Program-made: the position numbers and the translations under genes | Notes under the pieces: model-generated | Databases searched by the model: none | The model's input: only the letters and a program-made list of their open reading frames with translations | What the model was told of the DNA's origin: nothing | Part shown: positions 40,620 through 49,171 of the stretch, piece by piece | How the letters are laid out: every line of letters begins with the position of its first letter | Position numbering within the stretch: position 1 is the stretch's first letter | Assembly (NCBI GenBank): GCA_902774395.1 | Contig: CACYIK010000008.1 | Coordinates: 20,780-84,779 of the forward strand | Direction: 5' to 3' | From: an uncultured Bacteroidota bacterium | GTDB taxonomy: Bacteria > Bacteroidota > Bacteroidia > Bacteroidales > P3 | DNA length: 64,000 bases

Positions 40620-41915
40620 TTGATCATCGCCGCCCATACCCTCGGATGCAAGCTCAACTACGCCGAGACCTCCGACCTGCTGCGACGCCTCTCCGACGAG
40701 GGTAACACCATAGTCGACTTCCACCAGAAAGCCGACCTTTACCTCATCAACACTTGCACCGTCACCGCGGTGGCCGAGAAAAAATGCCGCAACGCCATCC
40801 GCCAGGCCCACCGCCAGAACCCTGACGCTCAAATTGTCGTCATGGGATGCTTCGCACAGGTTGCTGCCGATGAGATAGAACGTATCCCCGGCGTCACCCT
40901 TGTTCTCGGCAACGACCGAAAGCATCTGTTACCACAGATACTCAAGGATTTGCCCCCCTCTTTCCTTCCTCACTCCTCCTTCACTTCCCCCTCACTCCCC
41001 TTCACCCTGCAATATTCAAGTGGCGACCGCACCCGCACCTTTTTCAAGATTCAGGACGGCTGCGACTACTTCTGCACCTACTGCGCCATTCCCTACGCCC
41101 GCGGCCGCTCACGCTCCGCCACCATCGAGGAGACCCTCTGCGCCGCCCGCCGCATCGCCGACAGCGGCGCCAAGGAGGTGATTCTCACCGGCGTCAACAC
41201 CGGCACCTTCGGCCAGCACCAGGGAGAGAGCTTTCTCGACTTGCTCAAAGGCCTCGACCAGATAGAGGGTATCCTGCGCTACCGCATCTCCTCCATCGAG
41301 CCCAACCTGCTTACCGACGAGATTATCGACTTCGTGGCCCACAGCCGCACCTTCCTCCCCCACTTCCACATTCCTCTGCAGGCCGGCAGCGACCACGTGC
41401 TGCAACTCATGCACCGCCGCTACGACACCGCCCTCTACGCCGCCAAACTGGAAAAAATCAAATCCGTCATGCCCGACGCCTGCATCGCCGCCGACGTCAT
41501 GGCAGGCTTCAACGGCGAGACAGAAGAGGAATTCCAGAAGGTCCTCACCTTCATCGACTCGCTGCCCATCTCCTACCTTCACGTCTTCACCTACAGCGAC
41601 CGTCCCGGCACCGCAGCCTTAAAACTCGGCGAGAAGATTCCCATCCCCGTACGCCACGAGCATACGGCCCGCCTCCTCGAACTCAGCGAGAAGAAGCACA
41701 AGGAGTTCATCGCCAGCCAACTTGGCAAGACCCGTCCTGTTCTCTGGGAATCAACTCCCCACTCAAACGATCAAGCAATCAAGCAATCAAGCAATCAAAC
41801 CATGTTCGGTTGGACCGACAACTATATAAGAATCTGCCGCCCCTACGATACGACTCTCGTCAATACCATAGAGGCGGTAGAAATTTCGCCTAAAAATATT
41901 GTGCGCGAAGATTAG
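40620..41915 (+). CDS. mtaB: tRNA (t6A37) methylthiotransferase MtaB with repeat-derived insertions
   Basis: 431 residues of the MiaB/MtaB class. The N-terminal UPF0004 domain has its three cluster Cys in HTLGCKLN, INTCTVTA and VMGCFAQ. The radical SAM motif QDGCDYFCTYCAIP follows (C-x3-C-x2-C), and a C-terminal TRAM-like part. It converts t6A to ms2t6A at position 37 of ANN-decoding tRNAs. The start is TTG right after a heptad array (MIIAAHTLGCKLN matches the family). Insertions are at residues about 113-130 (PPSFLPHSSFTSPSLPF, TCACTCC-type heptads, in the linker between UPF0004 and SAM domains) and about 382-394 (SNDQAIKQSSNQT, AAGCAATC 8-mers, just before TRAM). Confidence 0.9.
   Translation: MIIAAHTLGCKLNYAETSDLLRRLSDEGNTIVDFHQKADLYLINTCTVTAVAEKKCRNAIRQAHRQNPDAQIVVMGCFAQVAADEIERIPGVTLVLGNDRKHLLPQILKDLPPSFLPHSSFTSPSLPFTLQYSSGDRTRTFFKIQDGCDYFCTYCAIPYARGRSRSATIEETLCAARRIADSGAKEVILTGVNTGTFGQHQGESFLDLLKGLDQIEGILRYRISSIEPNLLTDEIIDFVAHSRTFLPHFHIPLQAGSDHVLQLMHRRYDTALYAAKLEKIKSVMPDACIAADVMAGFNGETEEEFQKVLTFIDSLPISYLHVFTYSDRPGTAALKLGEKIPIPVRHEHTARLLELSEKKHKEFIASQLGKTRPVLWESTPHSNDQAIKQSSNQTMFGWTDNYIRICRPYDTTLVNTIEAVEISPKNIVRED
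40957..41008. repeat. in-frame heptad array (CTTCACT/CTCACTC) inside mtaB
   Basis: Degenerate CCTTCCT, CACTCCT, CCTTCAC units between the two main domains of MtaB. Confidence 0.75.
41764..41801. repeat. in-frame 8-nt array (AAGCAATC) inside mtaB
   Basis: Three perfect AAGCAATC units plus flanking partial units, coding AIKQSSNQ. Confidence 0.9.
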
Positions 41916-41917
41916 CT

Positions 41918-43390
41918 TTAGTAGCTTCTCGCAAAGACTACGCGGCGGTGGCTGGGCTTACCGCTGTAGATGCACTTGCCTTCCTCTTCGGGGGCGTCGT
42001 AGGGGATGCAGCGGATGGTAGCCTTGGTCTCTTCCTTGATCTTCTCCTCGGTCTCGGGGGTGCCGTCCCAATGGCAGAGCAGGAAGCCGTTCTTCTCGAT
42101 CTCCACCTTGAAGTCGTCCCAAGTGTCGACCTTGCGGGTCATCGAAGCACGGAAGTCGGCAGCCTTCTTGAAGAGATTCTTCTGAATATCCTCCATAAGG
42201 TCGTAGACATGGTCAGCGATGCCTTCGAGCGGCAGGGTGGCCTTCTCCAGGGTGTCGCGGCGACGCACCTCGCAGGTACCGTTCTCCATGTCGCGGGCAC
42301 CGATGGCCAACTGCACGGGAACACCCTTGAACTCGTACTCGGTGAACTTCCAGCCCGGCTTATACTCCGGACGGTTGTCGTACTTCACCACGAGACCTTT
42401 GGCCTCAAGGGCTTTCACTATCGGGGCGATATGCTCGTCGAGTTGTTTCTGCTGCTCGTCGCTCTTGCAGATGGGGACGATGGCCACATGGATGGGAGCC
42501 AGGCGCGGCGGCAGCACGAGGCCGTTGTCGTCAGAGTGGGTCATGATGAGGGCACCCATCAGGCGGGTGCTGACGCCCCACGAGGTAGCCCAGACATACT
42601 CCAACTTATTCTCTTTGTTGAGGAACTGCACCTCGAAGGCCTTGGCGAAGTTCTGTCCAAGGAAGTGGCTGGTGCCGGCCTGCAGGGCCTTGCCGTCCTG
42701 CATCATAGCCTCGATGCAGAGGGTGTCGAGGGCACCGGCGAAGCGCTCGTTGGGACTCTTGTGACCCTTAATGACGGGCACAGCCATATAGTTCTCCACG
42801 AAGTCGCCATAGACGTCGAGCATCTTGCGGGCCTCAGCCTCAGCCTCCTCGCGGGTGGCATGGGCGGTATGGCCTTCCTGCCACAGGAACTCGGCGGTGC
42901 GAAGGAACATGCGGGTACGCATCTCCCAGCGCACGACATTGGCCCACTGGTTGCAAAGGATGGGCAAGTCGCGGTAGCTCTTGATCCAGTTCTTATAGGT
43001 GCTCCAGATGATAGTCTCGGAGGTGGGGCGCACGATGAGCTCTTCCTCGAGCTTGGCGGCGGGGTCGACGACGACACCATTGCCGTTGGGGTCGTTCATC
43101 AGGCGGTGGTGGGTCACCACGGCGCACTCCTTAGCAAAACCTTCCACATGCTCGGCCTCACGGCTGAGGAAGCTCTTGGGGATGAACAGGGGGAAGTAGG
43201 CGTTGACGTGGCCGGTAGCCTTGAACATACTGTCAAGCTGGTGCTGCATTTTCTCCCAGATGGCATAGCCATAGGGTTTTATCACCATGCAGCCGCGCAC
43301 GGCACTCTGCTCAGCGAGGTCGGCACGCACAACAAGTTCGTTATACCATTCGGAATAATTCTCACTGCGTTTCGAAAAGTCTTTTGCCAT
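41918..43390 (-). CDS. proS: prolyl-tRNA synthetase, archaeal/eukaryotic type
   Basis: 490 residues lacking the bacterial editing (INS) domain. It has class II motif 2 ([26 protein letters not shown]) and the proline-specific RPTSET loop. An anticodon-binding domain ([11 protein letters not shown]) is followed by the C-terminal zinc-like extension ending in Tyr (RRVVFARSY), diagnostic of the ProS type 3 form used by Bacteroidota. No repeat insertion is seen in the coding sequence, but the leader contains an inverted heptad pair. It is convergent with mtaB (2 bp apart). Confidence 0.95.
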   Translation of the reverse strand: MAKDFSKRSENYSEWYNELVVRADLAEQSAVRGCMVIKPYGYAIWEKMQHQLDSMFKATGHVNAYFPLFIPKSFLSREAEHVEGFAKECAVVTHHRLMNDPNGNGVVVDPAAKLEEELIVRPTSETIIWSTYKNWIKSYRDLPILCNQWANVVRWEMRTRMFLRTAEFLWQEGHTAHATREEAEAEARKMLDVYGDFVENYMAVPVIKGHKSPNERFAGALDTLCIEAMMQDGKALQAGTSHFLGQNFAKAFEVQFLNKENKLEYVWATSWGVSTRLMGALIMTHSDDNGLVLPPRLAPIHVAIVPICKSDEQQKQLDEHIAPIVKALEAKGLVVKYDNRPEYKPGWKFTEYEFKGVPVQLAIGARDMENGTCEVRRRDTLEKATLPLEGIADHVYDLMEDIQKNLFKKAADFRASMTRKVDTWDDFKVEIEKNGFLLCHWDGTPETEEKIKEETKATIRCIPYDAPEEEGKCIYSGKPSHRRVVFARSY

Positions 43391-43394
43391 TTTT

Positions 43395-43500
43395 TTACAG
43401 GTTACAGGTTATAGGTTATTGGTTATTGAGGGCTGCCGCCTCACAATGTCGACATTTCGACTGCGTAGCGTCTATAACCCATAACCTATAACCCATAACC
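43395..43500. repeat. inverted pair of GGTTATA heptad arrays in the proS leader
   Basis: Left arm 43395-43428 has GGTTACA, GGTTATA, GGTTATT units. Right arm 43471-43500 has ATAACCC/ATAACCT units. About 42 nt separate them. The block lies directly upstream of the proS start on the transcribed side. Confidence 0.92.
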
Positions 43501-43560
43501 ATTATTTTTTTATTTATTATACAATATTTTGTGTCGTTTGTCGTTTCTCTAAACGATTTG

Positions 43561-43568
43561 CAAAAATA
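43561..43568 (-). promoter_or_regulatory. possible -7 box upstream of proS
   Basis: TATTTTTG on the minus strand, 170 nt before the proS start. The -33 element is poor. If used, the inverted heptad pair would be in the mRNA leader. Confidence 0.4.
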
Positions 43569-43571
43569 CGA

Positions 43572-43630
43572 AAAAAGTGAAAAGTGAGAAGTGAAAAGTA
43601 AAAAAAATTGAAAAATAATTGAAAATTAAG
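43572..43630. repeat. heptad arrays GAAAAGT and GAAAATT upstream of a barrel gene
   Basis: GTGAAAA, GTGAGAA, GTGAAAA units, then TTGAAAA-type units. Confidence 0.82.
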
Positions 43631-43669
43631 ATGAAAGTACTCTGTGGTCGGTGGTCAGCAGCCCGTTGC

Positions 43670-44500
43670 ATGCGCAAGTTTATTTGTGTCAGCCTTATTT
43701 TCATTTTTCAATTTCCTTCTTTCAATTCACTCCAAGCCCAGGAGAAGCACGGCGTGGACACGCTGGAGTGCCACATCATCGGCTTCTCCGCCGGAGCGCT
43801 GATGCCCATGGGCGGCAGCAACAGCTTGGGACTGACGGGAGGCAACATGAAGGACCTCTACGACGGCCCCTACCTGAACTTCGGTCTTGAGTGCGACTAC
43901 AAATACCAGAACGGCTGGATGATGACGCTGGACGGCGACCTCTGGTTCGGCTACAACAGCGACAACCTGACACAGCGCGTGGAACGCATGGGCGACATCT
44001 TCAGCCCCGACGGCCACCTGATGAGCTGGGGCGGCTACGACGGCGTGGTGACGCTCTACAACCGCGGCCTCGCGGCACGAATTGGCGTGGCGAAGATATT
44101 CACCATACTCAAACGCAACCCCAACTCGGGTCCCTACCTGAAAGTCAGCGGCGGCTGGATGATGCAGAAGACCGTCAACTCGCAAGACATGAACGAGAGC
44201 CTTGTGCCACAGCTGGACGGCGCCTATGCACGCCTCTACGACCACCTACGCAACGGCGTCATACTCACCGAGGCCATAGGCTTCGCCTACATGAGCAACG
44301 CCTCCACCTATGTCAACTTCAAGGTGGAACTCAACGTAAGCCAGTGCTGGAGCTGGTCGTCACGTCCTTACATCATCGACAACGTCATGGGTCTCAACGG
44401 AAAGGACAACAGCCGCTACTTCGACCTCATGGTCGGCCTGAAGCTGACCTGGATGTTCCCCTTGATGGGCCGCACCTCCTACGATTACTACTACTATTAA
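43670..44500 (+). CDS. predicted outer-membrane beta-barrel protein
   Basis: About 276 residues from MRKFICVSLIFIFQFPSFNSLQAQ. This start gives a normal signal peptide; an earlier ATG at 43631 is possible. The core FIFQFPSFNS is coded by degenerate TCAATTT heptads. The mature part alternates aromatic and small residues as in a barrel (FGLECDYKYQNGWMMTLDGDLWFGY, then LMVGLKLTWMFPL) and ends in a Tyr run. It resembles the Bacteroidales porin-family/PorT-like barrels without a decisive motif. waaA starts 17 bp downstream. Confidence 0.75.
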   Translation: MRKFICVSLIFIFQFPSFNSLQAQEKHGVDTLECHIIGFSAGALMPMGGSNSLGLTGGNMKDLYDGPYLNFGLECDYKYQNGWMMTLDGDLWFGYNSDNLTQRVERMGDIFSPDGHLMSWGGYDGVVTLYNRGLAARIGVAKIFTILKRNPNSGPYLKVSGGWMMQKTVNSQDMNESLVPQLDGAYARLYDHLRNGVILTEAIGFAYMSNASTYVNFKVELNVSQCWSWSSRPYIIDNVMGLNGKDNSRYFDLMVGLKLTWMFPLMGRTSYDYYYY

Positions 44501-44517
44501 TCCTGAAACACTAGACA

Positions 44518-45870
44518 ATGAGAGTATTATATACCCTAGGCATCTATCTATACACGCTGGGCATCCGCCTGGCGGCATTGTTCGGCCACCGCAATGCCAG
44601 ACTGATGGCGCGTGGCTGGAAAGGTTTTAAAAATCTTAAAGACCTTAAAGGCTCCGGGGAGCACTTGGCTTGGTTCCACGCCGCCAGCCTCGGCGAGTTC
44701 GAGCAGGCACGTCCCGTCCTCGAGGCCTTCCGCCAGCGACACCCCGACTACCGCGTGGTGGTGACATTCTTCTCCCCCTCGGGCTACGAGGTGCGCAAGA
44801 ACTACGCACAGGCCGACGCCGTGCTCTACCTGCCCATGGACACCCCGCGCAACGCCCGCCGACTCATCGACACCCTCAAGCCCGACATCGTCTTCTTCGT
44901 GAAGTACGAATTCTGGTACAACTACCTCGACGAGCTGCGTCGACGCGGCATCCCCACCTATATCTTCTCCGCCATCTTCCGCGAGAACCAATACTTCTTC
45001 AAATGGTACGGCCGCTGGTTTCTCAAACAGCTGAACCGCTGCTTCACCCACCTCTTCGTGCAGAACGCCCTGAGCATGCAACTGCTGCAATACCTCGGTG
45101 ATATCGACCACTGCTCGATAGCGGGCGACACCCGCTTCGACCGGGTGCACCAGATAGCAGAAAAGGCCGAAAGCAACGAAGTCGCCGAAGCCTTCCTCAA
45201 CGGCCACGACGGCAAGGTGCTTGTCGCCGGCAGCACCTGGCCTCCCGACGAGCAACTCATCTCCAAACTCATCACTCATCACTCATCACCCACCACACAT
45301 CACTCATCACTCATCACTCATCACTCATCACTCAAACTAATCCTGGCTCCACACGTCATCAGCGAGGAGCACCTCCAGCAGATAGAAAAACTCTTCCCCA
45401 ACAGCATCCGCTACTCAGTGTTTAGTGAACAGTGTTCAGTGTTTAGTGATGCTTCGCAATGCCACGGCAGCCAACTAAACACTAAACACTTAACACTTAA
45501 CACTCCTCAAGTACTTCTCATCGACAACATCGGCCTCCTCTCCAAGCTCTACCGCTACGCCGACGTAGCCTATATCGGCGGCGGCTTCGGCGTGGGCATC
45601 CACAACATCCTCGAGGCCGTCACCTTCGGCAAGCCCGTCCTCTTCGGCCCCAACTACCACAAATTCCAGGAAGCCAAGGACATCATCGAGCGCGGCGGCG
45701 GCTGGAGCGTGGAGAACGGAGAACACAGCGAGGAGAGCGGCGCACTTCTGAAACGACTGCTGGAAGACGAGGAGTTCTACAGCAAAGCCTCGCAGGCCTG
45801 CACCGACTATATGAACAAAAACCTCGGTAGCACAAACCTCATCCTGAGAATCGTCGAAGACGAAGAGTGA
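44518..45870 (+). CDS. waaA: Kdo transferase WaaA with several repeat-derived insertions
   Basis: 450 residues. A GT-B enzyme that adds Kdo to lipid IVA at the inner face of the inner membrane. Features are the N-terminal anchor helix, WFHAASLGEFEQARPVL (catalytic Glu), VTFFSPSGYE, and the C-terminal donor loop YIGGGFGVGIHNILEAVTFGKPVLFGPNY. Family length is about 410-430. Four blocks look inserted. Residues about 35-45 (FKNLKDLKGSG) are 9-nt CTTAAAGAC units. Residues about 246-272 (LITHHSSPTTHHSSLITHHSS) are TCATCAC heptads. Residues about 300-307 (YSVFSEQCSVFS) are AGTGTTT heptads. Residues about 320-329 (NTKHLTLNTP) are AAACACT heptads. All keep the frame, and the last two sit close to the donor-binding Rossmann domain. 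Confidence 0.9.
   Translation: MRVLYTLGIYLYTLGIRLAALFGHRNARLMARGWKGFKNLKDLKGSGEHLAWFHAASLGEFEQARPVLEAFRQRHPDYRVVVTFFSPSGYEVRKNYAQADAVLYLPMDTPRNARRLIDTLKPDIVFFVKYEFWYNYLDELRRRGIPTYIFSAIFRENQYFFKWYGRWFLKQLNRCFTHLFVQNALSMQLLQYLGDIDHCSIAGDTRFDRVHQIAEKAESNEVAEAFLNGHDGKVLVAGSTWPPDEQLISKLITHHSSPTTHHSSLITHHSSLKLILAPHVISEEHLQQIEKLFPNSIRYSVFSEQCSVFSDASQCHGSQLNTKHLTLNTPQVLLIDNIGLLSKLYRYADVAYIGGGFGVGIHNILEAVTFGKPVLFGPNYHKFQEAKDIIERGGGWSVENGEHSEESGALLKRLLEDEEFYSKASQACTDYMNKNLGSTNLILRIVEDEE
44622..44653. repeat. in-frame 9-nt array inside waaA
   Basis: GGTTTTAAA, AATCTTAAA, GACCTTAAA, GGCTCC, related to the spacer repeat at 2199-2248. Confidence 0.8.
45255..45332. repeat. in-frame heptad array TCATCAC inside waaA
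   Basis: About eleven 7-nt units ACTCATC/ACCCACC/ACACATC. Three units (21 nt) give the repeated heptapeptide THHSSLI. Confidence 0.94.
45412..45505. repeat. in-frame opposed heptads AGTGTTT and AAACACT inside waaA
   Basis: AGTGTTT, AGTGAAC, AGTGTTC, AGTGTTT, AGTGATG. After about 30 nt come AAACACT, AAACACT, TAACACT, TAACACT. The two arms are reverse complements. Confidence 0.92.
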
Positions 45871-46011
45871 AAGAGAAAAATGAAAATTGCACCCTGAAAG
45901 AGAACTGTGGTATGCCTGCCGAACTTGATGAGGCAACACCTTGAAGGATAAAGATAATCCAGTGAAGAAGATTGAAAAAAAAGAGCGAGAGAAGGAAATA
46001 AAAAATAAAAA

Positions 46012-48522
46012 ATGAAGAGTGAAAGAATAAGAATGAAGAGCTTTAAGCTGAAGCGCCCCACCCGCGTCAGCCGATTCCTCATTCCTCATTCCTCATTCCT
46101 CATGCCTCACTCATCATTCCTCACTCATCACTCATCACTCATCACTCTCATCCTTCTCCTCACCTTAGCAAGCTGCGGCCCGAGCCGCTACATCCCCGAG
46201 GGGGGCCACCTGCTACACCGCACAGAGCAGACCGTCGTCATGGCCGACAGCAGCGACGTGACACCCGAGGTCAAAGACGCCCTCAAAAAAGCCCAGAACT
46301 ACTACCTCCAGCGCCCTAACTCCAAAGTGTTCGGCATCCAGGCACTGCCCGTAGGCATGTGGATATACTGCGTCGCCAGCCCCACCGACAGCACCTTCTG
46401 GGGACGCTACTGGCGCAACCTGGGACAGGCGCCCGTCATCTACGAGGAGGGGAAAGCCCAACGCACCGCCCAACAGCTGCAACGACTGCTCGAGACCAAG
46501 GGCTGCTTCAACTCCACCGTCACCTTCGACACCACCGATATTACCGACCAGAAAATCTCCATCGGCTACCGCATCTGCGCCACCCACCGCTACATCATCG
46601 ACGACATCACCTACCACTGCGGCAACCTCGCCATCATGCGCCTGCTGGAGAACTGGCAGGCCGAATCACCACTGCAGGCCGGCAACCCCTACGACCAAGA
46701 CAAGCTGGCGGCAGAGCGCACACGCCTCGTCAACAACCTCCGCGAAGAAGGCTACTACCAAGCATCGCTGGAGAACATCTCCTTCGTGGTCGACACCACC
46801 TACCACAACCGACGCCTCTCCATCGACGTCTATGTCGACGGCGACAACCTGCAAATCTACCACATCAACAATATCTACATCTACCCCAACAGCACCGCGG
46901 GACTCCGCTCGGGCGAATCACAATACGACACCCTCATCTACAACTACTCCGGCGTCAGACAGGCCTTCGACTACCAGTTCATCTACGACAAGCCCATGAC
47001 CATCCACCCGCTGACCATCAGCCGCTCCATGATGCTCTTCCCCGGCATGACCTACCGTCCCCGCTATATCAACAGCACCTACAACTCACTGCTCAACCTG
47101 CGCAACTTTAAGTATATCAACGTGGAGTTCAGCGAGTCACCCTTCTCCACCGACAGCCTGCCGCTGGTCGACGCCCATGTGCGCCTCATCAACACCACAC
47201 AGCAGAAACTCTCCCTCTCCCTCGAGATCACCAACGCCTCGTCCTTCAGCGCCAGCGACACCAACGGCAACTTCTTCACCAACGGCAACTTCGGACTCGA
47301 GACCTCCCTCGAATACCAGCACAAGAACCTCTTCGGCGGCGCCGAGCTGCTGAAAGTCAAGGGAACATTGCTGCTCGAGCTCCCCAAACTGATCTTCTCC
47401 AGTAGCAGCAGCGGCAACGGCTTCTACGACAACGTCAGCGCCTTCGAGACAGGTCTCGACATCTCGCTCGACATGCCCGAATTCCTCATGCCCTTCTCCT
47501 CCCTCGTCTCGTGGCAGCGCACTCGTCCCCACACCCTCATCACCCTCGGCGGCAGCTACCAGTACCGCTACTGGTTCGAACGCATCGTTGCCAACACCTC
47601 CTTCGGCTACGCCTGGACACAGCGCATCGGCACCGGACTCAACAGCATGACGGCACAGCACCAGCTGACGCCCATCGACCTCACCTTCGTACGCATCCTC
47701 AGCCTCGATGGCGACTTCATCGCTCGCATCATCAACCAGAGCGACCTCCTGCGCCTGGCCTACCAATACTCCGACCACTTCATCATGGCCGCACGCTACG
47801 ACTTCTCCTACTCCAACCAGCAGTTCGGCATCCGCAAGAATTTCTCCACCTACCGTTTCTCCGTCGAAAGTGCCGGCAACCTGCTCAGCCTCCTCAGCAA
47901 CCTCTTCGACGGCAACGTCGACAGCAACGGCGTGCGCCAGTTCTTCGACGTACCCTTCTCGCAGTACGTACGCTTCTCGGGCGAATACACGCGCTACTTC
48001 TACCACGGCAAGAAGAACACCTTCGTCGCCCACTGCCTGCTGGGCATAGGTCTCCCCTACGGCAACTCCACAGAGATGCCCTACGAGAAGAGCTTCTTCG
48101 GCGGCGGCCCCACCACCATGCGCGCATGGCCCCTCCGACGCCTCGGCCCCGGAGGCTTCGATGCCAGCACAGTATCAGGCTTCGAACGCGTCGGCGACCT
48201 CCAGCTCGTCGTCAACCTCGAGGAGCGCTTCCCCATCGCAGGCATCTTCGAGGGCGCCCTCTTCGCCGACATAGGCAACATCTGGGTCGTCAACCCCACC
48301 ACCCTCTACCCCGACGGCGAGTTCAGATGGGACAGATTCTATAAGGAAATCGCCGTGGGCGTAGGCCTCGGCCTACGCGTCAACGTCTCCGTGGCCACGC
48401 TGCGCCTCGACTTCGCCATTCCACTCTATGACCCGGGATTCAGCGAGAGCCTCCGCTGGCGCCCACGCCACTGGGCATTCAACCAGATAGTCACCAACTT
48501 CGGTATCAACTACCCCTTCTAA
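46012..48522 (+). CDS. TamL-like lipoprotein of the BamA/Omp85 family
   Basis: 836 residues. A very long signal peptide ends in lipobox LTLASC (about residue 54), so the protein is lipidated, as is known for the TamA homologue TamL of Bacteroidota. About three POTRA-like domains (60-440) are followed by a 16-strand Omp85 barrel with the VRF-type FGGGPTTMRAWPLRRLGPG region and an aromatic C-terminus (NYPF). It would assist outer-membrane protein or lipid handling together with TamB. The h-region of the leader (LIPHSSFLMPHSSFLTHHSSLITLILLL) is coded almost entirely by CATTCCT/TCATCAC heptads. The preceding 140 bp contain no gene. Confidence 0.88.
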   Translation: MKSERIRMKSFKLKRPTRVSRFLIPHSSFLMPHSSFLTHHSSLITLILLLTLASCGPSRYIPEGGHLLHRTEQTVVMADSSDVTPEVKDALKKAQNYYLQRPNSKVFGIQALPVGMWIYCVASPTDSTFWGRYWRNLGQAPVIYEEGKAQRTAQQLQRLLETKGCFNSTVTFDTTDITDQKISIGYRICATHRYIIDDITYHCGNLAIMRLLENWQAESPLQAGNPYDQDKLAAERTRLVNNLREEGYYQASLENISFVVDTTYHNRRLSIDVYVDGDNLQIYHINNIYIYPNSTAGLRSGESQYDTLIYNYSGVRQAFDYQFIYDKPMTIHPLTISRSMMLFPGMTYRPRYINSTYNSLLNLRNFKYINVEFSESPFSTDSLPLVDAHVRLINTTQQKLSLSLEITNASSFSASDTNGNFFTNGNFGLETSLEYQHKNLFGGAELLKVKGTLLLELPKLIFSSSSSGNGFYDNVSAFETGLDISLDMPEFLMPFSSLVSWQRTRPHTLITLGGSYQYRYWFERIVANTSFGYAWTQRIGTGLNSMTAQHQLTPIDLTFVRILSLDGDFIARIINQSDLLRLAYQYSDHFIMAARYDFSYSNQQFGIRKNFSTYRFSVESAGNLLSLLSNLFDGNVDSNGVRQFFDVPFSQYVRFSGEYTRYFYHGKKNTFVAHCLLGIGLPYGNSTEMPYEKSFFGGGPTTMRAWPLRRLGPGGFDASTVSGFERVGDLQLVVNLEERFPIAGIFEGALFADIGNIWVVNPTTLYPDGEFRWDRFYKEIAVGVGLGLRVNVSVATLRLDFAIPLYDPGFSESLRWRPRHWAFNQIVTNFGINYPF
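46078..46146. repeat. heptad array coding the TamL signal peptide
   Basis: About ten units ATTCCTC, ATGCCTC, ACTCATC in frame within the leader. Confidence 0.94.
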
Positions 48523-48526
48523 AAAT

Positions 48527-49163
48527 TAAGAATTAAGAATTAAAAATTAAGAATTAAGATTCATCACTCATCATTCATCACTCATCACTCTTCTATCTCA
48601 ATCAGAACTATCAGAACTCTCAGAACTTATTTCTCCGACAGGTTGTAAAATATTTTAAAAGAATTCCTCATTCCTCACTAAACACTAAACACTAAACACT
48701 AAACACTAAACACTAAACACTCCACATTCATCACTCATCACTCACCATTCATCACTCACCACTCCCCACTTTTCTATCTCAATCAATGGTATGCCTGCGA
48801 ATACCTATTAAATCAATCAAATGTAATGAGCAACTATCAGAACTATCAGAACTTATTTCTCCGGCAGATTTTAAAAGATTTAAAAAGAATTCCTCATTCC
48901 TCACTCCTCACTAAACACTAAACACTAAACACTCCACATTCATCACTCATCATTCATCACTCATCACTCACCATTCATCACTCATCATTCATCACTCATC
49001 ATTCATCACTCATCAATCCCCACTTTTCTATCTCAATCAGAACTATCAGAACTTATTTCTCCGGCAGATTTTAAAAGATTTAAAAAAAATTCCTCATTCC
49101 TCACTCCTCACTAAACACTAAACACTAAACACTCCACATTCATCATTCATCATTCATCACTAA
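48527..49163. repeat. 640-bp intergenic block of heptads with three-copy composite unit
   Basis: No gene is seen here. After TTAAGAA and TCATCAC units, a composite of about 140-250 bp occurs three times, starting near 48591, 48770 and 49022. The order is TTCTATCTCAATCA, then 9-nt ATCAGAACT units, TTATTTCTCCG, an AT-rich AAGATTTAAAA stretch, ATTCCTC heptads, AAACACT heptads, CCACATTC, and TCATCAC heptads. Copy 2 carries a 60-bp insertion containing GGTATGCCTGC. Confidence 0.92.
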
Positions 49164-49171
49164 ATTAACCC

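Noticed and set aside
41948..43414. Long rightward open frame opposite proS, and similar ones opposite the WG, acyl-CoA synthetase and barrel genes
   Set aside because: Biased composition without motifs, fully overlapping certain genes on the other strand.
48527..49163. Possible CRISPR array
   Set aside because: Units are 7-9 nt, contiguous and degenerate, with no unique spacers of constant length and no cas genes.
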